The translations under genes and the position numbers were made by a program. This document shows, piece by piece, positions 24,549-33,662 of a stretch of 64,000 nucleotides of DNA. This stretch comes from Murinocardiopsis flavida (GTDB taxonomy: Bacteria > Actinomycetota > Actinomycetes > Streptosporangiales > Streptosporangiaceae). Numbering within the stretch: position 1 is the first letter of the stretch; each line of letters begins with the position of its first letter. A model generated the notes under the pieces. That model saw only the letters and a list, made by a program, of their open reading frames with translations. It did not search any database and was not told the DNA's origin. The DNA is taken from positions 372,001 to 436,000 of the forward strand of contig NZ_PYGA01000001.1 in assembly GCF_003014485.1 (NCBI RefSeq), in the 5' to 3' direction.

Positions 24549-26267
24549 TCACCAGCTGCCGCCGCCTCCGCTGGAGCCGCCGAAGCCGCCGCCCGAGGAT
24601 CCGCCGCCTGAACCGCCGCCGGAGAAGCCGATGAACCCGCCGACGGAGCCGGAGCCGCGCCGTTTCGGCGGGCCGGTGCGGATCATGTTCCGGGCCGCCG
24701 AGGTGAAGGCCGCGAGATCGGGGTTGAGGCCGTCGTCGACGCCGAACGCCACGCGCAGGCCGGGGTCGTGCACGCCGGTGTCGGAGTCGCCGTCCAGCCG
24801 CTTGAGGTGCGCGCGCAGGCGGGTCCGCAGCAGGACTCCCTGCGCGCTGAGGCGGGCGCGTTTCGCCACCGGGCGGGCCGCGAAGCTCGTCAGCAGCGCC
24901 GCGCCGAACGCGTAGGCCGTCCCGTCCAGGACCGACCACGGCTGGGCGCCCAGCATGGAGAGCAGGCAGGCGCCGGTGCCCAGCACGGCCGCGACCTGGG
25001 CTGCGGTGATCCAGCCGAGCAGCGGGGAGCGCTCGCCGCGGAGCAGTCCGCGCCGCTCCGCCTCCTTGCGGGCCCCGGCGACGGTCTTCTGCGGGATCGA
25101 CCAGGACCTGCACAGCGCGCCGAGGGTCTGGCCGTTGCCGTCCTTGCGCATCACGATGTGGTCGACCAGCGGCCGCTCGAAGGTCGCCGCCCGCTCGGAC
25201 GGCTCCCCGGTGGCGTCCTCGCCGGGGCGGATGCGCCACCCCGACCCGCTGCGCTTGATCAGCACGAACCCGCGTACGTGCAGGTCCACCAGTGTGGCCG
25301 CGACGAGGCGGCGGTACTGGTCGGGGCGCCGTGCGCCGCGCGAGTCCACCATCAGCGCGACGGCCGGCGGGAGGTCCTCCAGCGACGGCGCCGCGGTGCC
25401 GTCGCGCGGCGCCCGGGGCCTGCCGAGGAGCGGCAGGAACGGGAGCGGCAGGAGCAGCGCCGCAGCGGCCGCGGCACCCCATGCGGTCGGGGTGTACGGA
25501 CTGGGGGTGCCCACGCCCGCCGGGTCGACGGCGCCCTCGGGCAGCAGCAGCCGCAGCGGGGCGCCGGACCACTCGCCCGTGTCGCCCTCGACCACGGTGG
25601 CGGTGCGGCCGTCCGTGTCGGCCCGGCAGTCGCCGCCGGACCCCGTGCCGCAGCTCAGGCCGGCGGCGGGGACCGGTGTGCGCACGGTGGTCTCGACGCG
25701 TTCGATGGGCACCTCCCAGCCGTCGCCGATGAAGTCCCAGTCGAGCTCGGTTCCGGCACCGCTGTCGGCACGGGCCAGGGCGCCGGTGACGACGTAGGAG
25801 ATGACGTAGTCGCGCCGCCCGCTCACCTCGGTGCCGGGGTCGCCGATGCGCAGTGTGAGGCGGTGGCCGTCGTCCTCGGTCTCGACGCCGTCGGGCGCGT
25901 CGGGGCTGGCGACCTCGATGTCGCGGTACTCGAACGACTCGCGCTGGAACGTGCCGCCGCCGCGCTCGCGCAGCAGCAGCCGGAGCAGGCCGTGCCGGTC
26001 GGGGGCGTCGGCGAAGTCGTAGGAGATGCGCTCCGTGACGCGCATGGAGCCGTCGCGGCGGACCTCGGCGTCGACATCGTAGGAGGTGATGCGCTCAACG
26101 CCGGGTTCGGCCGCGGCGGGTGCGGCCTGGGCGGCCTGGGCGGACGGGGCGGCCTGGGCGGACGCCGGCCCCGCGAGGGCGGTGGCGGCGACCACGGCGA
26201 GAGCGGCCGCGCCGCAGGCCCCGCGCAGCGTTCGCCGGAGCGGGGCGGAAAGGACGTGCAGCGGCAT
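24549..26267 (-). CDS. DUF2207 membrane protein
   Basis: A 572-residue exported membrane protein. A signal peptide (about 1-38, ACGAAALAVVAATALAGPAS) is followed by the extracellular DUF2207 domain with ITSYDVDAEVRRDGSMRVTE and RHGLLR. Membrane helices lie near 270-295 and in the 430-500 region. The C-terminus is very Gly/Ser-rich and ends GGSSGGGGSW. DUF2207 proteins are widespread and of unknown role. The ATG at 26267 has only a weak ribosome site. It is preceded on the same strand by another membrane protein gene, 193 bp away. Confidence 0.8.
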   Translation of the reverse strand: MPLHVLSAPLRRTLRGACGAAALAVVAATALAGPASAQAAPSAQAAQAAPAAAEPGVERITSYDVDAEVRRDGSMRVTERISYDFADAPDRHGLLRLLLRERGGGTFQRESFEYRDIEVASPDAPDGVETEDDGHRLTLRIGDPGTEVSGRRDYVISYVVTGALARADSGAGTELDWDFIGDGWEVPIERVETTVRTPVPAAGLSCGTGSGGDCRADTDGRTATVVEGDTGEWSGAPLRLLLPEGAVDPAGVGTPSPYTPTAWGAAAAAALLLPLPFLPLLGRPRAPRDGTAAPSLEDLPPAVALMVDSRGARRPDQYRRLVAATLVDLHVRGFVLIKRSGSGWRIRPGEDATGEPSERAATFERPLVDHIVMRKDGNGQTLGALCRSWSIPQKTVAGARKEAERRGLLRGERSPLLGWITAAQVAAVLGTGACLLSMLGAQPWSVLDGTAYAFGAALLTSFAARPVAKRARLSAQGVLLRTRLRAHLKRLDGDSDTGVHDPGLRVAFGVDDGLNPDLAAFTSAARNMIRTGPPKRRGSGSVGGFIGFSGGGSGGGSSGGGFGGSSGGGGSW

Positions 26268-26460
26268 GTGGGATCGGTACCCGGGGTCGCCGGCGGGTCG
26301 GCTCGGCCGCCGATCCGCCGTCGGGCGCTGGAACAGTACCCGGACCAGCGGGGCCGCGGCCAGCCGCCGAACCGCATCCGGCCACCCGCGCCCGCGCACC
26401 CCGCTCCGCCCCCTCCGCCGACCGTGTACTCCGCGCCGCGGTCGCCGCCGTGCGGCCGCG

Positions 26461-27501
26461 TCAGGGCGTGGGCCGCGACCGCTCCCCCTCGCGCGCGGCC
26501 AGACCCGTGTACAGGACGCAGAGCAGGACGCACACGGGCGGCATGACCACCACCGGCAGCACGCAGGCCGCCGCCGCGGCGGGGATGTGCTGGGCCAGTG
26601 TTCCGGCGGTGTGGACGTTGCCGCCGCTCAGCCACATCATGGCCGCACCCGCCGGACGGGCGAGGGGCGTCGCCGCGTACCAGAGGAGGGCCGCGGCGAG
26701 GGCTACCGCCGCGGTGATCGGCAGCCAGGCGCGGAACACCCGGGCCGGGGAGCCGCGGGTCAGCGTCCAGGAGCGGCGCAGCGCATCGCCCGCGGTGGAG
26801 TCCTCGAACACCACCGCCGCGCCGGCCAGGGAGAGGCGGATGAAGACGAAGGGGCCGACGCATGCCGTGATGAGCGGCAGCCCCAGGCCCGCCACCCAGT
26901 CCAGTGGGCTGAAGCCGGTGAAGGGCGAGCGCGGTCGGGTGATCCCGGGCAGCAGGTCGCGGGCCAGTGCCTCGAACAGGTCGACACCCGCGACCAGGGT
27001 GATGGCGACGCCCAGCACCATCAGCAGCTGGATGCCGAGCACGCGGGCGAGGTAGGGGCGGATGCCCCGCCACAGCCCGCCTGCACCGGGCGGTCCGCGG
27101 CCGTCCAGGGCGGTGCGGACGGCGACGGCGTGCGCGCTGTATTGCAGGGCGAGGACCAGGGAGAGGAGCAGGAGCAGCAGGACCACGACGAGGACGGCGG
27201 TCAGCCCGAACGCGGGCTCGGTCTCGCCCGTGGCGGAGAACGGGGGGTCCTCCGCGGCCTTGTTGCGCGCCACGATCTCCCGGAGGGTCCCGAACGCGTC
27301 CCACGCCAACGCGAACCCCAGCGCCGCGATGGCGCCCACGGCACCGGCCGCCAATGCCGACACCGCGAAGGAGAAGCCGTACAGGGGGCGGCGGAGGCGG
27401 CCGACGAGCGCGAACGTGTCGGCAAGGGGGCGCCACCCGTCGCCGCCGCCCGGCCGCCTGCCGTTGGCCGCTATCTCGTCGCCACCGGGTTCGGCGGTCA
27501 C
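26461..27501 (-). CDS. Multi-pass membrane protein, unknown function
   Basis: A 346-residue protein with about six predicted membrane helices (GFSFAVSALAAGAVGAIAAL, LTAVLVVVLLLLLLSLVLAL, LGIQLLMVLGVAITLVAG, LPITAAVALAAALLWYAAT and others). The loop VFEDSTAGDALRRSWTLTRG, an amphipathic helix before the fifth membrane helix, resembles the glycerophosphodiester phosphodiesterase membrane domain seen in DUF7847-like proteins. No catalytic residue is evident. The gap to the next upstream gene (27502-27712) shows nothing. Confidence 0.7.
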   Translation of the reverse strand: MTAEPGGDEIAANGRRPGGGDGWRPLADTFALVGRLRRPLYGFSFAVSALAAGAVGAIAALGFALAWDAFGTLREIVARNKAAEDPPFSATGETEPAFGLTAVLVVVLLLLLLSLVLALQYSAHAVAVRTALDGRGPPGAGGLWRGIRPYLARVLGIQLLMVLGVAITLVAGVDLFEALARDLLPGITRPRSPFTGFSPLDWVAGLGLPLITACVGPFVFIRLSLAGAAVVFEDSTAGDALRRSWTLTRGSPARVFRAWLPITAAVALAAALLWYAATPLARPAGAAMMWLSGGNVHTAGTLAQHIPAAAAACVLPVVVMPPVCVLLCVLYTGLAAREGERSRPTP

Positions 27502-27712
27502 CGCATCGACTCCTGTCCCGTCGCGGGTTCCGGTCCCGCGTTATCGCGCGGTGCCGAGTGTGCCGGCGTCCCGGCGGGCCGAGGTCGGCACGCCCCGGGA
27601 CGACCGAGGAGCGGCCCGCCCCGTACCGCCCGCGTCCTCGCCGCGCATCAGTATGGCCCAGGTCGGCCCTCGCGGAGCGTTCCGGGCTCGCGGCCACGCC
27701 CTGGCGGCGCGG

Positions 27713-28591
27713 TCATCGCGTGGCGCCGCGCGGCGGGAGCATGCGGGTGATCTCGCGGACGACGATCTCGGGCTCACTGAACATGACGTAGTGGCCGGAG
27801 CCGGGCGCCGCGACGAACCGGCCCTGGGCGAGGTGGGCGGCGGTGGTCCGGTGGGCGCGGTTGATCGCGGGGCGCTGCGCCCTCTCCAGGAGGCCGGCCT
27901 TCGTGCCGCTGACGACGGCGGTCTCGATGCCGTCCAGCCGCGGCCGCCGTTCGCGGAGCGTGCGCATCGCGGCGAGGAACTCGCGCATCTCGGCCCCCAT
28001 GGTGCGCGCGCCCCGGACGCCGAAGTCGTTGCGGCGGAGGTCGGCGTAGACATCGGGCGGTTGGCTGCGGCCCACGCGGGAGAACGGCCGGTACAGCCCG
28101 GTGCGGGCCAGGAGCAGCGTGAGCGACGCGGCCTGCACCGTGCGCTTCTCCATGGCCGGGGTGAAGAACTCCGGCGCGTTCTCGTCCGACTGGTCAACGA
28201 GCACGAGCCCGCGGACCGCGAACTCGCCGGTGGCGGCGAGGGTGCGGATGATCGGCCCGCCCCAGCTCGCCCCGACCAGCACCAGCGGGCCGGGGAACGC
28301 GCGCAGGAGCTGCGCGAGGTCGGCGACGATCCGTGCCAGGGTGCGCGGCGCGCCGTCGTCGTCGCTGCCGCCCGTGCCCGCCCTGTCGTACACGACGGTC
28401 GTCGCCCGTTCGGCGACCGCCGGTTGCACGAGGCCCCAGATCGAACCGGAGAGGCCCATGCCCGACTCGAACACGACGGTCGGGGCGCCGGTGCCGCGGA
28501 TGCGGTAGTGCAGGCGGCGGCCGTCGTCGAGGGTCGCGAAGCGCGACGCGCCGAAGGTGTGCCCGGCGCCGGTGCCCTGCGGTGCGGTCAT
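27713..28591 (-). CDS. Alpha/beta hydrolase
   Basis: A 292-residue alpha/beta-hydrolase-fold protein. The core order is TVVFESGMGLSGSIWG (oxyanion region), VVYDRAGTGGSD, nucleophile elbow VGASWGGPI (Ser), acid region GLVLVDQSDE and catalytic His in APGSGHYVMF. It belongs to the general epoxide hydrolase/esterase-like group; the nucleophile is Ser, so esterase or C-C hydrolase chemistry is more likely than epoxide opening. It lies 153 bp downstream of the aldo/keto reductase gene on the same strand. Substrate unknown. Confidence 0.82.
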   Translation of the reverse strand: MTAPQGTGAGHTFGASRFATLDDGRRLHYRIRGTGAPTVVFESGMGLSGSIWGLVQPAVAERATTVVYDRAGTGGSDDDGAPRTLARIVADLAQLLRAFPGPLVLVGASWGGPIIRTLAATGEFAVRGLVLVDQSDENAPEFFTPAMEKRTVQAASLTLLLARTGLYRPFSRVGRSQPPDVYADLRRNDFGVRGARTMGAEMREFLAAMRTLRERRPRLDGIETAVVSGTKAGLLERAQRPAINRAHRTTAAHLAQGRFVAAPGSGHYVMFSEPEIVVREITRMLPPRGATR

Positions 28592-28744
28592 GTCGCGTCC
28601 TCGCGTCCTCGTCGCCGTGCCCTTCGGAAATGGCGGCCGCGTCGGCGCGGGCGCCGTGCGCCGCTCGCCGCGGTGGCTGCCTGGGAGCGGGCGGGGCGGC
28701 GCCGTGCCGGGCGGTGCCGGCCCCCGGCGCCGCCGCTCCCGCTC

Positions 28745-29674
28745 CTACGGCAGCGTGTGGCCCGCTGCGCGGAACAGCCGGTACCACTCCTCCCGCGTGA
28801 GCGGCACCTCCGAGCCCGCCGCCGACTCCGTGACGCGGCCCGGCTTCGTGGTGCCGAGCACCACCTGCATGTCCGCGGGGTGCCGGGTGATCCAGGCGAC
28901 GGCGATCCCGGTCGGCGTGACGCCGTATGCCGCGGCGAGCTCGTCGATCACGTCGTTGAGCTCCGCGTACTCCTCCCTGTCGCCGAGGAACACGCCGTCG
29001 AAGAAGCCCTTCTGGAACGGCGACCACGCCTGGAGCGTCATGCGGTTGACCCGCGAGTAGGGCAGCAGCCCGTTGTCGCGGTCGACCGACTGGTCGAGTC
29101 CGCCCATGTTCGCCGCGACCCCCGCGGCGATGAGCGGCGCGTGGGTGATGCTCAACTGCACCTGGTTGGCGACCAGCGGCTGGGTCACGGCGGTCTTCAG
29201 CAGCTCGATCTGGCCGGGCGTGTGGTTGGAGACGCCGAAGTCGCGCACCTTGCCCGATGCCGCGAGCGCGTCGAACGCCGCGGCGACCTCCTCGGGCTCG
29301 ACGAGGGTGTCGGGCCGGTGCAGCAGCAGGAGGTCGAGGTAGTCGGTGCGCAGCGCGGCGAGCGACTCGTCCACCGAGCGGAGGATGTGCTCGGCGGAGA
29401 AGTCGAAGAACCCCTCCCTGATCCCCACCTTGCTCTGGATGATCACCCGCTCCCGCTCGGCGGGGGTGAACGACACCGCCTCGCCGAAGCGCGCCTCGCA
29501 CTGGTGCCGCCCGTGGCCGTAGATGTCGGCGTGGTCGAAGACGTTCACTCCGGCGTCGCGCGCGGTCCCGACGAGGTCCCGGATCTCCTCGTCGCGCATC
29601 GCGCCGATCCGCATGAGCCCGAGGACGACGTTGGACGCCCGCAGTTTGGAGTTCGGCAGGTCGAGCATCTTCAT
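28745..29674 (-). CDS. Aldo/keto reductase
   Basis: A 309-residue aldo/keto reductase. The catalytic tetrad is visible: Asp and Tyr in VFDHADIYGHG, Lys in VIIQSKVGI and His in LLLLHRPD. The C-terminal NADP-binding part contains VVLGTTKPGRVTESA. It resembles the YdhF/oxidoreductase group of NADPH-dependent carbonyl reductases. ATG 29674 follows GGGAG at good spacing; the open frame continues upstream without similarity. It is divergent from the penicillin-acylase gene. Confidence 0.88.
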   Translation of the reverse strand: MKMLDLPNSKLRASNVVLGLMRIGAMRDEEIRDLVGTARDAGVNVFDHADIYGHGRHQCEARFGEAVSFTPAERERVIIQSKVGIREGFFDFSAEHILRSVDESLAALRTDYLDLLLLHRPDTLVEPEEVAAAFDALAASGKVRDFGVSNHTPGQIELLKTAVTQPLVANQVQLSITHAPLIAAGVAANMGGLDQSVDRDNGLLPYSRVNRMTLQAWSPFQKGFFDGVFLGDREEYAELNDVIDELAAAYGVTPTGIAVAWITRHPADMQVVLGTTKPGRVTESAAGSEVPLTREEWYRLFRAAGHTLP

Positions 29675-30025
29675 CGCTGCTCCCAGTGTGAGTCGGGTGG
29701 ACGGGTGCGCCTCCAGTGGCATCATGCCGCCGCGCCGCGTGGCCGCGCCGGGCGGGGCGGCGAATGGCGCGCCCGCCCCGCCGACCGCCGTGGCCGGTAC
29801 CGGCCACGGCTCTTGCGCGGTCGCGGGCACGGGTATTCGCGCTGGCCGGGTGTCGCGTGCGGCGGGAGTGCCGTCGTGGGCCGCATGAGCAGGCCGAACC
29901 GTCGAACGTGAAAGTCTTTCGCAAAAGCGGACCGGCTGCGTAACCTGCCGACGACCCGCCGTGCACGACCCCCGCACTCCCCGCACTCCCCCACCCCTCG
30001 CGTCCCCCCGATCGAGGTGCGACAC
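29675..30025. promoter_or_regulatory. Divergent promoter region of the Ntn hydrolase gene
   Basis: The 351-bp gap contains a possible sigma-70-like promoter for the rightward gene: TTCGCA (29918-29923), 17-bp spacing, TAACCT (29941-29946). An 11-bp palindrome GAAAG-T-CTTTC (29910-29920) overlaps the -35, as a repressor site would. Nothing else was seen. Confidence 0.38.
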
Positions 30026-32890
30026 ATGGCCCCCCACACACTCCGCCGTACCGCGGCCGCCCTGGTGGCGATCGCCTGCGCCGCCCCGCTCGCCGCGAGC
30101 ACCCCCGCGGCAGCCGACGAACCCGATGCCGCCGCGCTCATGGCCGCCGTCGAGGACTACTGCGGCGACAACGGATGCCACGACATCCTCCCGCCCGGGC
30201 AGAACGGAAACGCCACACTCGTCGAGATCCTCGGCAACCAGGCCTTCGGCACCCGCCCCAAGCACTCCTCCGACCAGCTCGACATGTACGACGACCTCGT
30301 GCACGACTACGAGGACCTCGACGACGCGAAGCTCGGCGAGTACTTACAGGACGCCTCGTTCGGGTCGCCCGACGGCAAGCCCTACAGCCCGCGCGACGAC
30401 GTCTCCATCGTCCGCGACGACGCCTACGGCGTCCCGCACGTCTACGGGGAGACCCGCTCGGGCACCATGTTCGGCGCCGGGTACGCGGTCGCCGAAGACC
30501 GCCTGTTCGTCATGGACGTCCTGCGCAACCTGGGCCGGGGCAAGGTGACCCCGTTCGCCGGCGGCGCCGAGGGCAACCGCGCCTTCGAGCAGATGCTGTG
30601 GTCGACCGCCCCCTACACCGAAGAGGACAAGCAGGCCCAGATCGACCGGGTCGCGGCGTCCGGCGAACGCGGCGCCCAGGCGCTGGAGGACGTCGGCTCC
30701 TACATCGAGGGGATCAACGCCTACATCGACGAGTCCCAGGACGACCGGGACTACCCCGGCGAGTACGTGCTGACCGGCCACAAGGACGCCATCACCCAGA
30801 AGGGCGAGATCGAGCCGTTCACCCGGACCGACGTGGTCGGCATCGCCTCGCTGGTCGGCGCGCTCTTCGGCGGCGGGGGCGGCGGCGAGGTCCAGTCGGC
30901 CGTCGTCCGGCTGTCCTTCCAGAACCAGTACGGCGAAGAGAAGGGCGACCGCCTCTGGGACGCCTGGCGGACGGAGAACGACCCCGAGGCCACCGTGACG
31001 GTCGACGGCGACTTCCCCTACGGCGCCAGCCCCGACGTCGCCACCGGCGTCGCGCTGCCCGACGCCGGGTCGGTCGAACCGTACGACATCGTCCACGACG
31101 AGCAGGGCTCCGCCGCCGGCGACGCCGGGGCCGAGTCCGCGCCGAAGGCGTCGGCGGCGAGCACCTCCGAGGGCGACAAGACCCTCGCCGACCTCGGCAA
31201 GGGCGACCGCGCCGCCCTCGCGGACCGCGCCGAGAAGGGCGACCTGGCGGCGGTCGAGGGGATCTTCAACGAGGGTGTGCTGCCCGCCGACCTCGCAGAG
31301 CCGCGCGGCATGTCCAACGCCCTGCTCGTCTCCGGCGAGCACACCGCCAGCGGCCACCCGGTGTCGGTCATGGGCCCGCAGACCGGCTACTTCTCGCCGC
31401 AGCTGCTCATGGTGCAGGAGTTGCAGGGGCCCGGCATCAGCGCCCGCGGCGCGTCCTTCCCCGGCACCAGCTTCTACGTGCAGATGGGCCGCGGCCCCGA
31501 CTACGCGTGGAGCGCGACCTCCGCGGGCCAGGACATCACCGACACCTTCGCCGTCGAGCTGTGCGAACCGGACGGCTCGGCGCCCGACACCTCCTCCCGC
31601 GGCTACGTCGACACCGACGGCTCCTGCGCCGCCTTCGACGAACTCACGGTGAAGAACGCCTGGAAGCCGACCGTCGCCGACCAGACCCCGGCCGGCTCCT
31701 ACCGGCTGACGGCCCTGCGCTCCTCCTACGGACTGGTGGAGTCCTTCGCCACCGTCGGCGGCGACCCCGTCGCCTACGTGTCGCGCCGGTCGACCTACCA
31801 GCGCGAGGTCGACTCGATCATCGGCTTCCAGCAGTTCAACGAGCCGGCCGCCATCACCTCTCCGAAGGCGTTCCAGGACGCCGCCGCCGACATCGGCTAC
31901 GCGTTCAACTGGCACTACGCCGACGCCGACACGATCGCGTTCCAGAACTCCGGCGCCAACCCGGTCCGCAGCGCCGGCACCGACCCGAACCTGCCCATCT
32001 CCGCCGGTTCCGACGCCGGCTGGCAGGGCTGGGACCCCGCGGACAACGGCGCCGACTACACCCCGGCCGCCGAGCACCCCAACACCGTCGGCCAGGACTA
32101 CCTCGTCAACTGGAACAACAAGGTGGCCCGCAGCTACAGCAGCGACTGGGGCAACGGCTCGGTACACCGCGGCGACCTGCTCGACGGCCGCGTCGCCGGG
32201 CTCATCGACGACGGGCACTCCTTCACCAAGTCCTCGCTCACCCAGGTCATGGCGGAGGCCGGGCACACCGACCTCCGCGGCGAGCAGGTGCTGCCGGTGC
32301 TGCTGGACGCACTGGCCGACGCGGACACCGGCGACCCCGATGTCGCCGCGGCCGTCGAGGCGCTCACCGCCTGGCAGGAGGCCGGTGCGCCGCGGCGCGA
32401 GGCCGAGCGGGGCGACGGCACCTACGCCCACGCCGACGCGATCCGCATCATGGACGCCTGGTGGCCGCTGCTCGTGTCGGCCCAGTTCGAACCCGGCCTG
32501 GGCAAGGACCTGTTCACCGAGATCACCCGCTCGGTCGCCATCGACGAGACGCCCTACGGCGACGGCGAGCACAAGGGGTCATCATTCCAGTACGGCTGGT
32601 ACTCCTACGTCGACAAGGACCTCCGCTCCGTCTTCGGCGAGGACGTCGAGGGCGGGCTCGGCGCGAAGTACTGCGGCGGCGGCGACCCCGGCGCCTGCCG
32701 GACGGTGCTCACCGACACCCTCGCCGAGGCGGCGGGCACACCGGCCGAGGACGTCTACCCCGGCGGCGACCAGCTCGGCGCCGACACCGTGCAGCAGCGG
32801 CCCCTCGGCGGCATCAACATGTGGCCCATCGCCTGGCAGAACCGGCCGACCTACCAGCAGGTCGTGGAGTTCGAGGGCGGCCGCGACTGA
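30026..32890 (+). CDS. Secreted penicillin-acylase-family Ntn hydrolase
   Basis: A 954-residue precursor with a signal peptide (about 1-28, ending ASTPAAADE). The family is shown by VRDDAYGVPHVYGET, AGYAVAEDRLFVMDVLRNL, and the self-cleavage and nucleophile site GMSNALLVSGEHT with Ser430-Asn431. VMGPQTGYFSPQLLM, GRGPDYAWSATSAGQD and the C-terminal YSSDWGNGSVHRGDLL also match. Autocatalytic cleavage should leave Ser430 at the N-terminus of the large subunit. Substrates could be N-acyl amino compounds such as acyl-homoserine lactones or beta-lactams. An Ala/Ser/Asp-rich insert (about 350-400) lengthens the pre-nucleophile part. Codon 107 is TTA, so translation may depend on a bldA-type tRNA. 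A strong terminator follows. Confidence 0.88.
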   Translation: MAPHTLRRTAAALVAIACAAPLAASTPAAADEPDAAALMAAVEDYCGDNGCHDILPPGQNGNATLVEILGNQAFGTRPKHSSDQLDMYDDLVHDYEDLDDAKLGEYLQDASFGSPDGKPYSPRDDVSIVRDDAYGVPHVYGETRSGTMFGAGYAVAEDRLFVMDVLRNLGRGKVTPFAGGAEGNRAFEQMLWSTAPYTEEDKQAQIDRVAASGERGAQALEDVGSYIEGINAYIDESQDDRDYPGEYVLTGHKDAITQKGEIEPFTRTDVVGIASLVGALFGGGGGGEVQSAVVRLSFQNQYGEEKGDRLWDAWRTENDPEATVTVDGDFPYGASPDVATGVALPDAGSVEPYDIVHDEQGSAAGDAGAESAPKASAASTSEGDKTLADLGKGDRAALADRAEKGDLAAVEGIFNEGVLPADLAEPRGMSNALLVSGEHTASGHPVSVMGPQTGYFSPQLLMVQELQGPGISARGASFPGTSFYVQMGRGPDYAWSATSAGQDITDTFAVELCEPDGSAPDTSSRGYVDTDGSCAAFDELTVKNAWKPTVADQTPAGSYRLTALRSSYGLVESFATVGGDPVAYVSRRSTYQREVDSIIGFQQFNEPAAITSPKAFQDAAADIGYAFNWHYADADTIAFQNSGANPVRSAGTDPNLPISAGSDAGWQGWDPADNGADYTPAAEHPNTVGQDYLVNWNNKVARSYSSDWGNGSVHRGDLLDGRVAGLIDDGHSFTKSSLTQVMAEAGHTDLRGEQVLPVLLDALADADTGDPDVAAAVEALTAWQEAGAPRREAERGDGTYAHADAIRIMDAWWPLLVSAQFEPGLGKDLFTEITRSVAIDETPYGDGEHKGSSFQYGWYSYVDKDLRSVFGEDVEGGLGAKYCGGGDPGACRTVLTDTLAEAAGTPAEDVYPGGDQLGADTVQQRPLGGINMWPIAWQNRPTYQQVVEFEGGRD

Positions 32891-32908
32891 CCCGCCCGGC
32901 CCACCCGC

Positions 32909-32953
32909 GGCGCCCGTGACCCTCCCCCAGCGCGGAGAAGGGTCACGGGCGCC
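32909..32953. terminator. 15-bp inverted repeat, bidirectional terminator
   Basis: GGCGCCCGTGACCCT (32909-32923) and AGGGTCACGGGCGCC (32939-32953) are perfect inverted arms with a 15-nt loop, between the convergent Ntn hydrolase and P-loop kinase genes. Confidence 0.75.
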
Positions 32954-33005
32954 ACCGCCCACCATGGTCGGTTCAGCGGAGCGCGGCGGTGCCGGCGCCA
33001 GGCGG

Positions 33006-33527
33006 TCACCAGGCGGCGGCGCGGCGGGCCTCGTGGGCGATGTCGGCGACGGAGCGGCCGTCGGTGCGGATGCGCACGGTGCCTCGGGGGGCGTTCTCGG
33101 CGAGGTGGCCCGCCATCCAGGCGCTGCGTTCGACGTGGTGGTCGAGCTGGGAGCCGATCTCGCGCCGGGCCAGGCGCGCGCGGACGGTCGCCGGGTCGGC
33201 CTGGAGCAGCACGGCGGTCACCGCCACGCTGCCGCCCATCGCCCGGACGACCAGGTCGGCGTCCAGGACGGCGGCCGTGTTGGGGTAGACCAGCAACCGC
33301 CGGCCGAGCGCCGCGTAGTTGGCCCAGACCGCGGCCAGGTTGCGTTCGGTGATGGCCGAGCGGTGGGGGTCGCCGGGCGGGGCGGGGTGGATCTGGTCCA
33401 TGGTGTCGCCCTCGATGTGGCAGTGGGCGCGGCCCTCGCCTTGGAGCTGGGCGGAGACCTCCCAGGCCACACTGGACTTGCCGACCCCGGCGCAGCCGCC
33501 GATGAGCAGGACTTCGTAGTCGGTCAC
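33006..33527 (-). CDS. P-loop kinase-like protein
   Basis: A 173-residue P-loop NTPase. Walker A is LLIGGCAGVGKSSVA (about 7-21), followed by HIEGDTMDQIHPAP, AVTAVLLQADPATVRARLAR with the lid-type Arg residues, and the C-terminal GTVRIRTDGRSVADIAHEA. The plan is that of small nucleoside, shikimate or gluconate-type kinases and AAA_33 proteins; the phosphate acceptor is unknown. GTG 33527 is chosen because the motif begins right after it. It is divergent from the AI-2E transporter gene. Confidence 0.75.
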   Translation of the reverse strand: MTDYEVLLIGGCAGVGKSSVAWEVSAQLQGEGRAHCHIEGDTMDQIHPAPPGDPHRSAITERNLAAVWANYAALGRRLLVYPNTAAVLDADLVVRAMGGSVAVTAVLLQADPATVRARLARREIGSQLDHHVERSAWMAGHLAENAPRGTVRIRTDGRSVADIAHEARRAAAW

Positions 33528-33662
33528 AACCGCGCATCCTCGCACGGGGCGCCGGGAGGCGCACCGGGTTTTGCGCCGGGGACCACTACCGTGGACGGGG
33601 TCCTGGAGCGCCGCACATCCGGGCACCCGACCCGACTCACGACACTGGTAGGTGCATTTCCC

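Noticed and set aside
27062-29911. A very long forward frame antisense to the hydrolase and aldo/keto reductase genes.
   Set aside because: Same antisense artefact; the reverse strand has complete catalytic motifs.
30344-32572. A 742-codon reverse frame antisense to the Ntn hydrolase gene.
   Set aside because: Repetitive Val/Gly/Asp composition and no domain; the forward frame has a signal peptide and full family motifs.
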